This document shows positions 20,725 to 33,686 of a stretch of DNA of 64,000 bases, piece by piece. Positions within the stretch are counted from its first letter, which is position 1, and each line of letters starts with the position of its first letter. The notes beneath the pieces are model-generated. The model had not been told where the DNA came from. It made no database searches and worked only from the letters and a program-made list of their open reading frames with translations. Source of the stretch: Effrenium voratum. Taxonomy: Eukaryota; Sar; Dinophyceae; Suessiales; Symbiodiniaceae. The stretch covers positions 457,356 through 521,355 of the forward strand of contig CAUJNA010002835.1 of the NCBI GenBank assembly GCA_963377175.1, written 5' to 3'. The translations under genes and the position numbers were made by a program.

Positions 20725-23302
20725 GTTCCATATCACCGCGGAGTCGGTCGCCTTTGAGTCCGTGACGGAGGGCACCAGCACATCCAAGCAACCGCCAACT
20801 CCGCCGCCACCAAGGCGCGGAACTGCTGCAAAGAGCGCTGTGGGGGAACCCCAGTCGACTGGTTTCATCGAAATTGGAGACGAGTCGGACCCCACGGCTG
20901 CCGGTTCGGCCGACAAGCCCCAGGTGAAGGCAGCTGCAAAGGCCAAAGCGCCGCCTGGCAACGCCGAGGGGGAACCCCGGTCGAAAAAGCAGAAGGACCC
21001 GAAGCAGGAAAATATCTTTTGGGAGGACTGGGCCAAAACCCGGAAGATCAACACGAAGATCCCGGCCGAGGAGCAGTGCGAGTGGCTCGAGGTTGAGGAT
21101 ATGGGGCATGTCCCCAAGGTCAATATGGACCGCGATTACAGGCTTGTGGCTATCTCGAAAAAGATGTCGTACTTCCTCCGGGGAGGGGCATTCAAAGACG
21201 GGAAACCACACCCACCATTCCGTGGAATCGATTTGTCGGTGGAGTTCGATGCACTGGTCAGGCATTTGAACGACCGGATTGCCAATGTCATGCCTTGGGA
21301 GGTGATGATCTGCATCCGGAATAACAATACCCGGAGATTCCGCGTGATGGTTGGACCCCCTCCATTGGGGGAAGCATCCTGGAAAGGATTGCCGTATCAG
21401 GCGTTGCGGGTGAGGGCCGTGCAAGGACACCACAACAAGCTCACCAGGAAATACACTGAGCAGGCGATTCTGACGAATTTGTATTCCTTTGACGAAGAGT
21501 TCACTGCGGCAAAGTACTTGGGCGGGCAACACCCGAGAGCGGTACGGCATCCCGAGCAGACGGATCTCTGGCGCAGGGGCTTCCCTGCTGTTCTCTACCA
21601 TACCTGTGACCTCAGGTCTGCTGAGAGCATCATCAAGTTTGGCCTGGTCCCGCAAGCCTATCCGAAGTCGACAGGCAGAGCCCACGTCTACTTCAACCCC
21701 ACGCCACCCTGGGAGGCACAGATGAGGAAGCTGGCGGGAACGCGAGCCGGAAGGCCCGTCACGATTGCTTTCGATACGGAGCTCATGATGCAAGACGGCA
21801 TTCGACTCTTCACGAGCGATGAGGCGTTTATGTCTGCCGATTGGGTTGGAAATGCATATATTATTTACGCTTTCCACACCCGCAAGAATGAGTTCCTCTA
21901 TTTCAATCGTGCGTACCCCGAGCTTCGCAAAAGGTACCGCGAAGCGTTGACATCCGAGCTCACGCCAGGTCCCCAGGACGCCAATCCGAACTTCTTCAGA
22001 AGTGAAAACACCCTGACCGCAGAAAAGGCATGGAGGCATTGGCGGACTGTCGTTGAGGGGACGAAGAACGGCAAATTGCTTCCTGGTGCCGTGACTGAGA
22101 TTGCCACGATCGATGAGCTCGCTCCCCGGAAGGGGAAGTCGAATGAGAGACCTGCAGGGCCGACATATCAGGTTGCGCCTGCAACCCTTCGACGGGTGCC
22201 CGAGCTCTCCAGGGGAGAGAAAGGGTATGGTCGCGGCTGGAACAACCTTCGGAACCGCTACCAGAACGAGCCAAAGTGGGAAGACCTCTTCTTCACGACC
22301 ATGATGAAGAACCCGGTTGTGAAGTGCTGGAATAAGAGGTGTGGCAACCAGCAGATCGACGGCTACCTTTTGTGTCAGGAATGCCGATCAGATATGGTCG
22401 AGTGGACGGATGCCCGGATCGCCACCGAGGTTGTGCGCCTTGAGCACACCGCGTCTCTCCAAAACATGGTCTTCTACTTGGAAGACCTCCAGGGGGGCGG
22501 TGGGAAGTGGATCCGCTCCAAGCATCACGCCAAGGAAGGCGACAAGCGGGGAGGAATCTCCGTCGAGGCGTCACTCAGAAAGACGGCAAAGACGCATCTG
22601 ACCAAAGCGCTGGCAATGGGCTGCGAGAAGGTGTCCGACCGCCTCTCGGTCGACCCGTTCTATGCCTATAATTGCGCTACGCAAGGGTTGACTCCTGAAA
22701 GCCTGGATTTCCTAGGCAGGATCGCCCGAGCGATCGTTGCAGACCCTGGCCGCACACGGGAGGAGCGCGATCGGGGAGGGTCTCAGAACACTGGCACGAA
22801 GTTGGTGTTCATTCCCAGCCCCAACAAGCGCGATCCCCACGAGTTGAACGTGTCAACGGAGGCTTTCATCGCGCACCATGCGAGATTCTACACCATCATG
22901 CAGTTTGCGGTCATGTGTGCCTATCGTTTCATTCCCGGCAAGCAGGTGCCTATTATCATTGGGCACAGCGGAGCATACGTCCCGGAAGGGAGCGTCGAGA
23001 ACATCTTGGAGGTGATGATCAGCTTTATTCGTACCTCCTGGGTAAAGCACGACTCCCAAGGAACGATTAGCACAGGCGAACTGGAGATCCCGCAATTCTC
23101 ATCCGGCCGGACAAGAAGCTATCCTGTCGAGGCGAGGAACACTCAGTGGAGGGCAATCACCCGGTCCATCCGCCCCGAGCCCTATGCCAAGGGAAAGGGC
23201 AAGGGCAAAGGCAAGAACAAGGGGCGCCAGGACTGGAGCTCTTGGAATTACGGGTGGTCCTATGGATGGGATCAATGGCGTCAGGGCCCGTGGGGATGGT
23301 GA
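20709..23302 (+). CDS. ORF with Tpt1/KptA-like RNA 2'-phosphotransferase domain and zinc ribbon
   Basis: An uninterrupted frame of about 860 codons beginning MMKRDEFHITAES. A Pro/Lys-rich N-terminus is followed by YRLVAISKKMSYFLRGGAF (about 21,130-21,190), the KptA-type 'LSKxLSxxLRH' helix. Then come LRVRAVQGHH (21,404-21,433) with the Arg and His of the active site, VLYHTC (second His, about 21,590) and GRAHVYFNP (about 21,674). The family removes an internal 2'-phosphate from RNA using NAD+. Further on is a Cys4 ribbon CWNKRC...CQEC (22,326-22,385), a long helical C-terminal half of unknown fold, and a KGKGKGKNKG plus Trp/Gly-rich tail. It lies inside the LTRs, so it moves with the element. 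Confidence 0.7.
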
Positions 23303-23827
23303 GCACCCGCATCAATCACGAAAATTTTAGCTTTTGTTGCGGTGATCTTTTCAAATTTCATTGGTGATGTCATGTTCGAAAACTATTATCTTTCATCCAT
23401 TGATTCCGCAACATTAGCTGTGCCGAGTTTGCACGCCCGGCGGAAGCTGCGGCCGTAGGTCAATCCACGGCCGCCACCACCGGCTGTCATTTCGATTTCG
23501 CCCAGCGGAAGCTGTGGTCGTGAGATCACCTCCGTTTGCGGCAACAAAATGAATTCAGTTTCAAGCATTCACATGAAAATTACATGTGTATTGCCCGACG
23601 GAAGTCGTGGTCGGCCGACTCGATTGGCATGCTCCTGCAAAAGACCAAATGCATTGCAGTTGTAGCGGCCATTGATGCAACAGGCCTCGAACCACCATGG
23701 CTTGCCACCTATCACACTGAGGCTCAACGTCTTCATCGTCGCGACCTCAGAGGACTTTGCTTCAGGCCTGGGGGGGAAACATGTACAAAGTACTGTTCTC
23801 ACCAACGCACCTCTGCAAAGCGGGGGG
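23303..23827 (+). other. Retrotransposon 3' untranslated region with polypurine tract
   Basis: About 525 bp between the last stop and the 3' LTR. It carries three imperfect copies of 'gcccggcggaagctgcgg' (near 23,436, 23,501 and 23,594). The bases before the LTR, GCAAAGCGGGGGG (23,815-23,827), are an acceptable polypurine tract for plus-strand priming. Confidence 0.6.
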
Positions 23828-23920
23828 TGTTGATAGGTAGTGGCATTCCGACATGATACTGGCTCAAGAAAAATTGACTGCCGCCCGTGCTGACATTTAG
23901 GTAGATTCCACCTTTCAACA
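23828..23920 (+). repeat. 3' LTR, 93 bp
   Basis: Identical by eye to 10,688-10,780, TGTTGA to TCAACA. It is followed at once by AGTTT, the right copy of the target-site duplication. Confidence 0.92.
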
Positions 23921-23925
23921 AGTTT
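23921..23925. repeat. Target-site duplication, right copy
   Basis: AGTTT, matching 10,683-10,687 before the 5' LTR. Confidence 0.9.
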
Positions 23926-25601
23926 CAGTCTTTTTCTCCAACAGTGTGTCTACACTAAGGGCCCTTACAGTATGAGTAGAAGGCCTATCCAGGCGCGTCT
24001 TTAGGGGAATGCCAGCCAAAATGGTGGTTTTCGTGTTGAGTTCCTTTTAAAGCCAACCAAAAGGGGGTACCCTCAAACAAGACAAACCCATCCAGTGATG
24101 TCTTTCTCCGGCCAAGGTTGAGAGCAAGCCCTTGCTTGCTTGCCCGCTTCTGGCCCTGAGCTGGCGGTTGATAACGGAAATACATTGGACATGCGTTGTC
24201 AAATAATGGGCCATCCTTCCAGAGCGGCTACCGACAACACTGCATATTCATTCCAGCAGCCATTGGGCTTTCCAAATTTTGGGAGGAGTCGTTTGTTAAG
24301 CGAAGCGCTGAGTTGTTTTGTCAACCCTAATGGCCACATATTCACAAGGGAAGGGAGCCTTTTTGTGCTTTGCGATTGGCCGCTCGCGCGGACCCTAAGG
24401 GTCCTGGGGCTTGGTAATTATGCAGAACCCGGCATCCCCGTACGTTGCTTTAGGGGTTTTGAAACAGGTGAATTTGGAGCCCCCTACATCCATCAGGACC
24501 GTTAGGGTAGTTGCATTGTTCTTCGCACGCGCCCTGCGCTAAAGACCATGGAGCACTTCTGGCAACGCGCGATGCTTGATGGAAACATCCATCGTGTCGA
24601 GTTGCCACGCTGGAGAAAAATAGTGGTTGGCGCGACGAAGTCTGCACCAATTAATGGAGCTCGCTAAATTGCAAATTGTGAACGGGAAATCCAGTGACCC
24701 CTGCAATGTTTGTAGACTTCTCATCCCTCGATGAGTCCTTCCTTCGCTCGATATTTTTCAGGAAGCCACCAAAAGCTGTTCCGATTCCGCGTTTTTGGAT
24801 TAGAATCCATGTTCCGAAAGAAGGACCCGCCAAAATGGTGATGCTTCCTTGCCCAACTACTGTAGAGTTCGGTTCGGAGAGTTGCATGTGTTTGCCATCT
24901 TTCAAGTCGCAGAATCCGCCGCGCTGCAAATTGGCTCTTGAGCACTTTGCCGGCATCCAGGATGCAGGCTGAGGGGATGGGAGATGAAATTCGAAGACTG
25001 CCTGAGTTCACTGACAGGTACTGTCGACCCCGTATCGATCAACCCCAGAGGAGTTTTCCTGGGTTTAGCGGGGATTCATCACTTTCGGAGGGGCCCCCAC
25101 CCCCCACCCGCCTATTAATAAATCTTGGATGATTAATATAGATTCAATAGTATGCTTTAACCATGCCGCCTAAAGCGGAACCTTATCCCACTGTGAAAGC
25201 AAAGTAAAAGAAACCAAAGCCCCATTGAATGGTAAAGCCCCATTTTGGTAGCTCCATTTGCAGCCTATGCCTCGATCGACAAGTTGAGGGGAGTGAAACG
25301 CGATGGGGATTTCCCTTAGGGATTTGCATGTCAAACGGCTTCAGCGCCCTTCAGGAATGCATTCCAAGCGGACAATGACAGCCAGGGGCCTGGTTCCCAT
25401 TCTGCGAACCCATGGGGATTGTGGCTTGACCACACAACCGCTCAAGTGGAACCGACAGCCAAGGGCCTGGTGCGTGCTTGATTGCTCATCTTCCCAGGTT
25501 TCTTTTTTGAGGCATGGGCGAAACTTGCTCTATCAAAGGCTGGCAACAACTTTAGAGGACTGATACAGCCGGCCAATTAGTGCGGTCCAATGTGTCTTAG
25601 A
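23926..25601. other. Intergenic, no supported gene
   Basis: About 1.7 kb with no convincing exon chain. A phrase at about 24,958-24,990 ('gatgcaggctgagggg' and following) is related to 37,185-37,215, so it is part of a dispersed repeat. Other open frames look random. Confidence 0.4.
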
Positions 25602-25706
25602 TACCCTTGCTGCAACTAACATGGCACCTGTGGGGAGGTACCTTGAAGATCATTTTCCTTTTAAAGGGTTCCCTGACACTTGTCATGTTAGTGGGAGGGA
25701 GGGTAT
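25602..25706. mobile_element. Short inverted-repeat element, family G
   Basis: Left arm 'gcaactaacatggcacctg', right arm 'tgtcatgttagtgggagg', related to 4,212-4,313 in the opposite orientation. Non-coding, probably a MITE. Confidence 0.6.
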
Positions 25707-25799
25707 CCATTTTGGCGGAACCAACAGCTCCAACGCGTAGATGAACAAGCCTTCAGCCGAAAAGCCATGGTGGGTTCCGAGCGAGTCAGCTCAGTGGGT

Positions 25800-28345
25800 T
25801 TTTAGCAGCGCCCGCTTGAGTCATGAAAAGACCCTGTGAGTTGGCCAGCGAGTTCGGACCTGAACGCGTTGTGTTTCCAACAACCATGGAACCAACCGGC
25901 CTTTGCTTTGTTTCCCCCAAAAGAACCCAAAGGTTGTATCCTTTGCAGCCACACTGCATTAAAAAGGGAATGAATACTTGCCTTTTGTTTCCCCCAAAAG
26001 AAGCCAGCAGGTTGATCCTTAGAATGCCGCAAGCGGAAGGTGCAACCTCCCAGCGGTATGTAACAAGCCTGATCATGTACTACAAGGAACTAAATTCATG
26101 GCCAATATCAATTTGATTCCCAAGGTTCGCGACTTGTTGGTTTAGGATATTCCCTGCCCCAATCTAGTTCTCCAAGGGCGCTTGTAGCAATATTGGTTCC
26201 CCAAAGAAACTGGGGTTCGGGGTCCTGTTATTCTAGGGATTTTTGGGCCGTTTTCGGGACACCTGGCTCTTATGTCTTATCTCTTTGGATCTGGCTCTAA
26301 GTTGGGACCAGGTCCCTTAAAGTTAAGGGCCAGAAGTCAAGCGCCAATGAGTTGTTCCCCCACCTGGCGTTAGCCCAGAAAGAGCCAAGTATTAGCCTTT
26401 GGGCGAATTGGCAGGGGTGTAATGCTAACCCCGACTTGCCATTTCAATGTCCTTTGGCTTTGTTCCGAGATTTGTCTGGGCTTTCCTCTTCATTCTTAGT
26501 AGCCCCCGCATAAACATCACAATACTCCTTCAGCATACAACATGTATATCCATAATTCACACACATTGAACGATGGACAGAGATAGAGATTGCACGATAG
26601 ACAGATACGGAGACATACAGACAGACAGAAAGACACAAGGAGACGTTTACATAGATAATATGTTGTTGTTTTACATATATATATATACATACTACAGACA
26701 TATTCAAATCTTATTGAATAAGAACAACATGTATTTATCACGTTTCTTCTGCAACATGCCCAGGCATTCGTGTTCTTGTCCTCGGATTGGCAACAGCGTC
26801 ACCAAGGCCTTTCAAGTCCGGCGATTCGGCGATTTTCAGGGCGGTTAGTCCAGAGGCTCCGATCGGCTTCGGCTTTCTATGGAAGACCCGACCCCGAAGC
26901 ATCAGACACCCCGGGAAGAGGTGCTTGGGACGTCTCAAAACCTGGCTGTTTGAGGGCCCTAAATACATTGGGAGCCTTTGGGTACCGGATTCTTCTGACT
27001 GTCCTGATCAATCCGAAGTGAATTGAAAGAGCGTTCAAACAGCTCCTGTTGTCTTCTGATTTGAAGTGAGCTTATTTGTGGCGGCCTGGTATTCGAAGGT
27101 TGGGCATATTAGGGAACCTTGGCAGCCATTGTCGCGAGAAGCGGCACCCCTTCAGTTGGGGTTTGTCCTATAGGCGCCATAGCCCCCCCCCTTCGATTGC
27201 CAGACTTGGTCTTGCGCAGAGTGACATAGCTGCGTGCCGACCTGTTGAGTTCTCGAACAAACGATTTTGTGGCCAGATAATTCTTCATATTCAACCAGGC
27301 CAGTGTAAAGAAATCTTTGGGACGGTAGTTTGAGCAGATCAGATGGTTCAAGTAGCCCATTCCTTTCCTTGGTGGTGGCTGCCAGCCGTCCGGTTCCTTA
27401 GCTTTTTGATCCTTTTAGTGTTTAGTAGTAGTTTCCATTTGACCCAAGGGGAGCCCAGTTTTTCCCCAAGCTGTTTGTTTAAACTGGAGTGCCAAGCCAT
27501 AGCAAGTCGGGATTCCACCCTGCAAGCTCCGCATTTATTCGTGGTGCTTTGGGCAACGGAGGTTTTCCCAGACGGATTTTTTGCCAATGACTTCCTTCGA
27601 GTTGGGCGTTCCAACCATCAAATGGTAGAGATCAACTTCATTCAGAAGGGCTCCCTTCGCCATTCGCCCAGATGTGGATTGGTTTGAAAACCGCTGGGCA
27701 TTTTGCTTAGCACTGCCCACCCTTGAGGGGAGGGGAGGGGTGGCCATGCAGCCTTAGACAAGCATTCCTTTTTTGGGCTCGTAAGGGGACTCGCTTGGAT
27801 GGCAGTTTTGACCCTCCAAATCTTTCTCGTGTCAATCATCGTATTTTTCTCTGGGGGGTCCTGAACAGTCTTTTGTCGGAGGTTTGAACATCACCTTAGG
27901 TTATTGGATGGGATCCAAGAGGGCGCCGTCAGTTTGATCGCATCTTGGGATTGGCCCTGTAGTGATTCAATTTAACGACTCCACGACGTTGCCTCAAACT
28001 CGACGCGAGGTGTTTGTGTTGTGCCGCGAGAGTCTAGCCGACTTGAGCCATACAGACCTGGGTAGATGAAGGTCAGGGCAGTCCCAACTGAGAACAGGTG
28101 CGGCAGGAAACCCGTTTGATTCTTGCTTTGGTTTGGGTATACTCCTCTAATATATTACGACGGTTTGGAAAGAGGGACGAACGGCGCGATGCATGCACGC
28201 TGAGTTCGAGCAGCGCTCGCGCAGCGATTCCATCAAGGCAACACCGCGGCATTGGTTTTCCCAAGTTCACTCACGCCTTTTGGAAGTCTCTATAGGAAAT
28301 TGTGAGTCGCACTTTTCTTGATTCAGTGCATCAGTGAAGCGAAGT
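25800..28345. repeat. Dispersed low-copy segment, copy 2 (blocks B-C-A)
   Basis: Diverged relatives of the three blocks at 2.94-4.95 kb, here in the order B (25.84-26.82 kb), C (27.17-27.52 kb), A (27.81-28.35 kb). Inside block B the piece at about 26,055-26,205 is the reverse complement of about 3,790-3,960, so a local inversion has also occurred. Short AT- and GACA-rich stretches occur near 26,570-26,700. No gene is supported. Confidence 0.6.
26850..26982. mobile_element. Short inverted-repeat element, family C
   Basis: CCAGAGGCTCCGATCGG at the left, GGGAGCCTTTGGG at the right, with the shared interior 'gacgtctcaaaacctgg'. It is inserted within block B/C of the low-copy segment, in the same orientation as the copy at 752. 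Confidence 0.75.
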
Positions 28346-28429
28346 TGCCAAGATGGACATCGGCGGATTATACGAGATACACTTGATTCATCCTAGTGCG
28401 AGGTGCGCACTGAAAGATCGAAATCTGCC

Positions 28430-28561
28430 ATGGAGTGGGACAAGCATGGGACCAAAGAACGCTCGCAGCTTGCAGTCGGCAGAATGCTGACAGAGGCACT
28501 GCGGCCTCTCCGGTCGCAATGCAAATTCCCTGCGAGGCTGGGTTCTGGAGCTGAAAGATGA
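28430..28561 (+). CDS. Small ORF, hypothetical
   Basis: An ATG opens a 43-residue frame, MEWDKHGTKERSQLAVGRML, continuing TEALRPLRSQCKFPARLG. It is basic, helical-looking and GC-richer than its surroundings. It could be an exon rather than a complete gene. I do not recognise it. Confidence 0.25.
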   Translation: MEWDKHGTKERSQLAVGRMLTEALRPLRSQCKFPARLGSGAER

Positions 28562-28807
28562 ACGAGGTAAGTCTTATTCATTAGGTAAGTAGGGTTGAAG
28601 ATAGGTGGATTCCAGTGGTTTCAGCTGGTTCCAAACATCATTTGTTGTTCCAACAACACCTACATGACTAGATGTTTTCCCCCCATCCAGAGCCATTCTC
28701 AGGTTTGATAGAGACACCCTGGACCCCCCCTCTTTACCAACCAGGAGTTTACATGGAGTTTACTAGTGAGTTGCCACCTCAGGCCCCACACACAAACACA
28801 AAGACAC

Positions 28808-31068
<2,261 letters not shown>

Positions 31069-31188
31069 AGTTGCCAACAACCCAACCAGCCAACCCAAGC
31101 CAACCAACACCATTGCGTGTGTCCGCGCCTAACTTTTAGAGTTTCGATTTGCCCCATCACATATTCAGCCCGCCCCTTGGGCAGGTCA

Positions 31189-32679
31189 GATACCGCATGG
31201 TCAGAGGGCAGCAAAGCTGCACACACTGAAGACAAACAAGAAGATCAGCGCAGGGAATGCAGGAGCTGGGAAAAAGGAAAGTATGAGGATGGTCATGGCG
31301 AACCCTGGACACCTTGGAGATGCGAAAAAGGAAAGCAGAAGGATATCCATGGCAAGCCAGAGGATGAACCCTGGACATCGTGGGGATGCGAAAAAGGAAA
31401 GCATGAGGATAGCCGTGGCAAGCCAGAGGATGAACCCTGGCCATCGTGGGGATGCGAAAAAGGAAAGCATGAGGATAGCCGTGGCAAGCCAGAGGATGAA
31501 CCCTGGACATCCTGGAGATGTGAAAAAGGAAAGCATGAGGATAGACATGGCAAGCCAGAGGATGAACCCTGGACATCGTGGGGATGCGAAAAAGGAAAGC
31601 ATGAGGATAGCCGTGGCAAGCCAGAGGATGAACCCTGGACATCCTGGAGATGCGAAAAAGGAAAGCAGAAGGATATCCATGGCAAGCCAGAGGATGAACC
31701 CTGGACATCGTGGGGATGCGAAAAAGGAAAGCATGAGGATAGCCGTGGCAAGCCAGAGGATGAACCCTGGACATCCTGGAGATGCGAAAAAGGAAAGCAT
31801 GAGGATAGCCATGGCAAGCCAGAGGATGAACCCTGGACATCGTGGGGATGCGAAAAAGGAAAGCAGGAGGATAGCCTTGGCAAGCCAGAGGATGAACCCT
31901 GGACATCGTGGGGATGCGAAAAAGGAAAGCAGAAGGATAGCCATGGCAAGCCAGAGGATGAACCCTGGACATCCTGGGGATGTGAAAAAGGAAAGCATGA
32001 GGATAGACATGGCAAGCCAGAGGATGAACCCTGGACATCGTGGGGATGCGAAAAAGGAAAGCATGAGGATAGCCGTGGCAAGCCAGAGGATGAACCCTGG
32101 ACATCCTGGAGATGTGAAAAAGCAAAGCAGGAGGATAGCCATGGCAAGCCAGAGGATGAACCCTTTTCATCCTGGGGCTGGCAGCGACGAAACTGGGAAG
32201 GCGCGCGCAGCCGGCAAGCAGAACAAGATTGCTGGGACTACTGGCAGGAGACGCAGCCCCAGCAGCAGAGAGGAGAACTGGCCAAAGGAAGCAAGGAGAA
32301 CAAGCCCGCAGACTCGGCACGCTCTTGCAGACTTTTGTCACAAGCGCTGCTACAAGTGAAGGGCACGCCCCCGGTTGCGCGATGCGGCGGATCGGCATCT
32401 TCTGGTGACGAATCGAACATCACATGCGAGAAAGGTCGCAGCCAGCCTGCCAGCGATACATCCAGCCCAGTGTTGGCGCCACGGAGTGAGCCAGTGGCTG
32501 CCAGCCAAACAAGCACCCCGCCGTTGGCACCGCAGGGTGAGCCGGCTGTGGCGAAAGGCATGCAGGAGATGCCAAAGGCCGCGAGAGAACCTCGTTTGCT
32601 TTGCCCGCTGGATGTGAAGCTCGCTTCAAAGTGCCGTTTTCCTGCTAATGTTTCCCCTTTTGGGTTGACCCCATTTTGA
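31189..32679 (+). CDS. Exon or gene with twelve 22-residue repeats, unidentified
   Basis: The frame enters from the microsatellite without an ATG, so this is probably an internal exon starting at an AG near 31,188. From 31,354 to 32,145 there are twelve units of exactly 66 nt, read as KPEDEPWTSWGCEKGKHEDS plus RG, alternating W-G/W-R and H/Q variants. Units differ partly by silent changes (TCG/TCC, TGC/TGT) and none has an indel. A non-repeat C-terminus follows (RNWEGARSRQAEQDCWDYWQ and onwards) with the phrase TPPLAPQGEPAVAKGMQ, also found at 35.05-35.10 kb. The frame ends with TGA at 32,677. Function unknown; the repeat is charged, Trp-rich and has one Cys per unit. Confidence 0.5.
   Translation, partial: DTAWSEGSKAAHTEDKQEDQRRECRSWEKGKYEDGHGEPWTPWRCEKGKQKDIHGKPEDEPWTSWGCEKGKHEDSRGKPEDEPWPSWGCEKGKHEDSRGKPEDEPWTSWRCEKGKHEDRHGKPEDEPWTSWGCEKGKHEDSRGKPEDEPWTSWRCEKGKQKDIHGKPEDEPWTSWGCEKGKHEDSRGKPEDEPWTSWRCEKGKHEDSHGKPEDEPWTSWGCEKGKQEDSLGKPEDEPWTSWGCEKGKQKDSHGKPEDEPWTSWGCEKGKHEDRHGKPEDEPWTSWGCEKGKHEDSRGKPEDEPWTSWRCEKAKQEDSHGKPEDEPFSSWGWQRRNWEGARSRQAEQDCWDYWQETQPQQQRGELAKGSKENKPADSARSCRLLSQALLQVKGTPPVARCGGSASSGDESNITCEKGRSQPASDTSSPVLAPRSEPVAASQTSTPPLAPQGEPAVAKGMQEMPKAAREPRLLCPLDVKLASKCRFPANVSPFGLTPF
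31354..32145 (+). repeat. 66-bp minisatellite, 12 units
   Basis: Twelve consecutive units start at 31,354 + 66n with no length change, plus partial units at both ends. Sequence variants between units fall into two main types ('tggggatgc' and 'tggagatgc') that partly alternate, which suggests higher-order duplication. Confidence 0.95.
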
Positions 32680-32774
32680 ATGACACCCCCCGAAGCTCAA
32701 GCTTTGCGAGGTCCAACAAGAATCCGTTGACGAAGGTAGCCCAATCGCACGCAGGGTTTCCCGGTTTCCCTCTT

Positions 32775-33580
32775 ATCTCATGGGTTCTGAGACTTCAGTG
32801 AGGAAGTTCTCTGCGGACTACGTGAGCGGGAGCCAGCCAGATGGCCGCCATCCGGGTACTTTGCTGGACTCGGCGGTGCGGCAGGCGTGTGGCTGGTGGG
32901 AAATGGGTTTGGAGGGCCATGTTTTTTTTTTCATGGTGGGTGGCTTTTTGGCTTTTGTGGCTTTTACGTGGGTTTTTGGTGGCTTTTGTGGGTATTTCTC
33001 ATCATGTCGCCCTCCGGGCGTGTCTCTTTTGTCGGTTTCCCCTGGAGACAAGCCCCCCAAACAACGGGGCTTGTGGCTTGTGGGAAATGTTTTTCATTTT
33101 TCCTTTTTTTTCTCTCATTTTGTAGCTCTCCGGTTGGATTTGACCAGTGACTGATTTTAGGACAACTCCGGGCTGGTCTTCTTCTTGTCGGTTTCCCGTG
33201 GATTTGGCAACCCCCCAAAAAAACGGGTCCCTCATTTTAGGACAGCGTTTGGTTGCCACTTCCTGTGAATAAGGCTTTCAGAGGTCAAAGTTGGACGGGG
33301 ATCAAGAACTAGTATGTGTCACAGAGAGGTATTCGCCTGGACTCATGGCTGGATGGGAACCAAGACATTAGCTGGTATTACAGAAAAGCCAAAAAAAAAC
33401 ATCGCCGCGATCATCACTTGACCCCAATTCGGCACCATGCCGGGTGGGAAGCCCGCGTATCTACCTGCCAGGTGAAGGCCAACGGCAGCTGGGATAGCAT
33501 CTGGTACTTGGGCTACGAGGGCCCTTTGCGCCGCTTGGCTGTTGGCTTTCGAGTCCACTGGCTGACTTTTCGTTGACGTC
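32775..33580 (+). other. Exon-like block, first copy
   Basis: A phrase read as KFSADYVSGSQPDG...AVRQACG (from about 32,801) has a close relative at about 35,465-35,545, and 'ggtattcgcctggactcatggc' (about 33,328) a relative at 35,710. An open frame at 33,316-33,576 (MSQRGIRLDSWLDGNQDISW onward) is a candidate coding piece. Introns could not be placed reliably. Confidence 0.3.
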
Positions 33581-33686
33581 ATATGAGTTCATGAGACTTC
33601 CCTGAACGAAGTGGTTGGTTGCCGCCTGAAAGTGCGTGTCGCCCTCCCAAAGATGGGGAACGGCCACGTGCTTCCCTTCCTTGCAG

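Larger units (their letters stand above)
10688..23920 (+). mobile_element. Complete Copia-type LTR retrotransposon, 13.2 kb
   Basis: The element is bounded by two 93-bp direct repeats that I read as identical, each beginning TGTTGA and ending TCAACA, with AGTTT duplicated outside. Protease, integrase, reverse transcriptase and RNase H appear in that order, which is the Copia (Pseudoviridae) arrangement. Extra domains follow RNase H: possibly methyltransferase-like, then SGNH-hydrolase-like, then Tpt1/KptA-like. The length is far above the usual 5-6 kb of a Copia element and the LTRs are unusually short. Identical LTRs suggest a recent insertion, yet the reading frame carries several shifts and one stop. 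Confidence 0.95.

Noticed and set aside
20642..22039. 465-codon minus-strand frame opposite the Tpt1-like ORF
   Set aside because: It is the complement of a GC-rich coding frame; the plus strand holds the domain motifs.
31157..32398. Antisense and +2 frame proteins over the 66-bp repeat
   Set aside because: The array is open in several frames because each unit lacks stops there. Only the frame continuing into the C-terminus conserved at 35.05-35.10 kb was kept.
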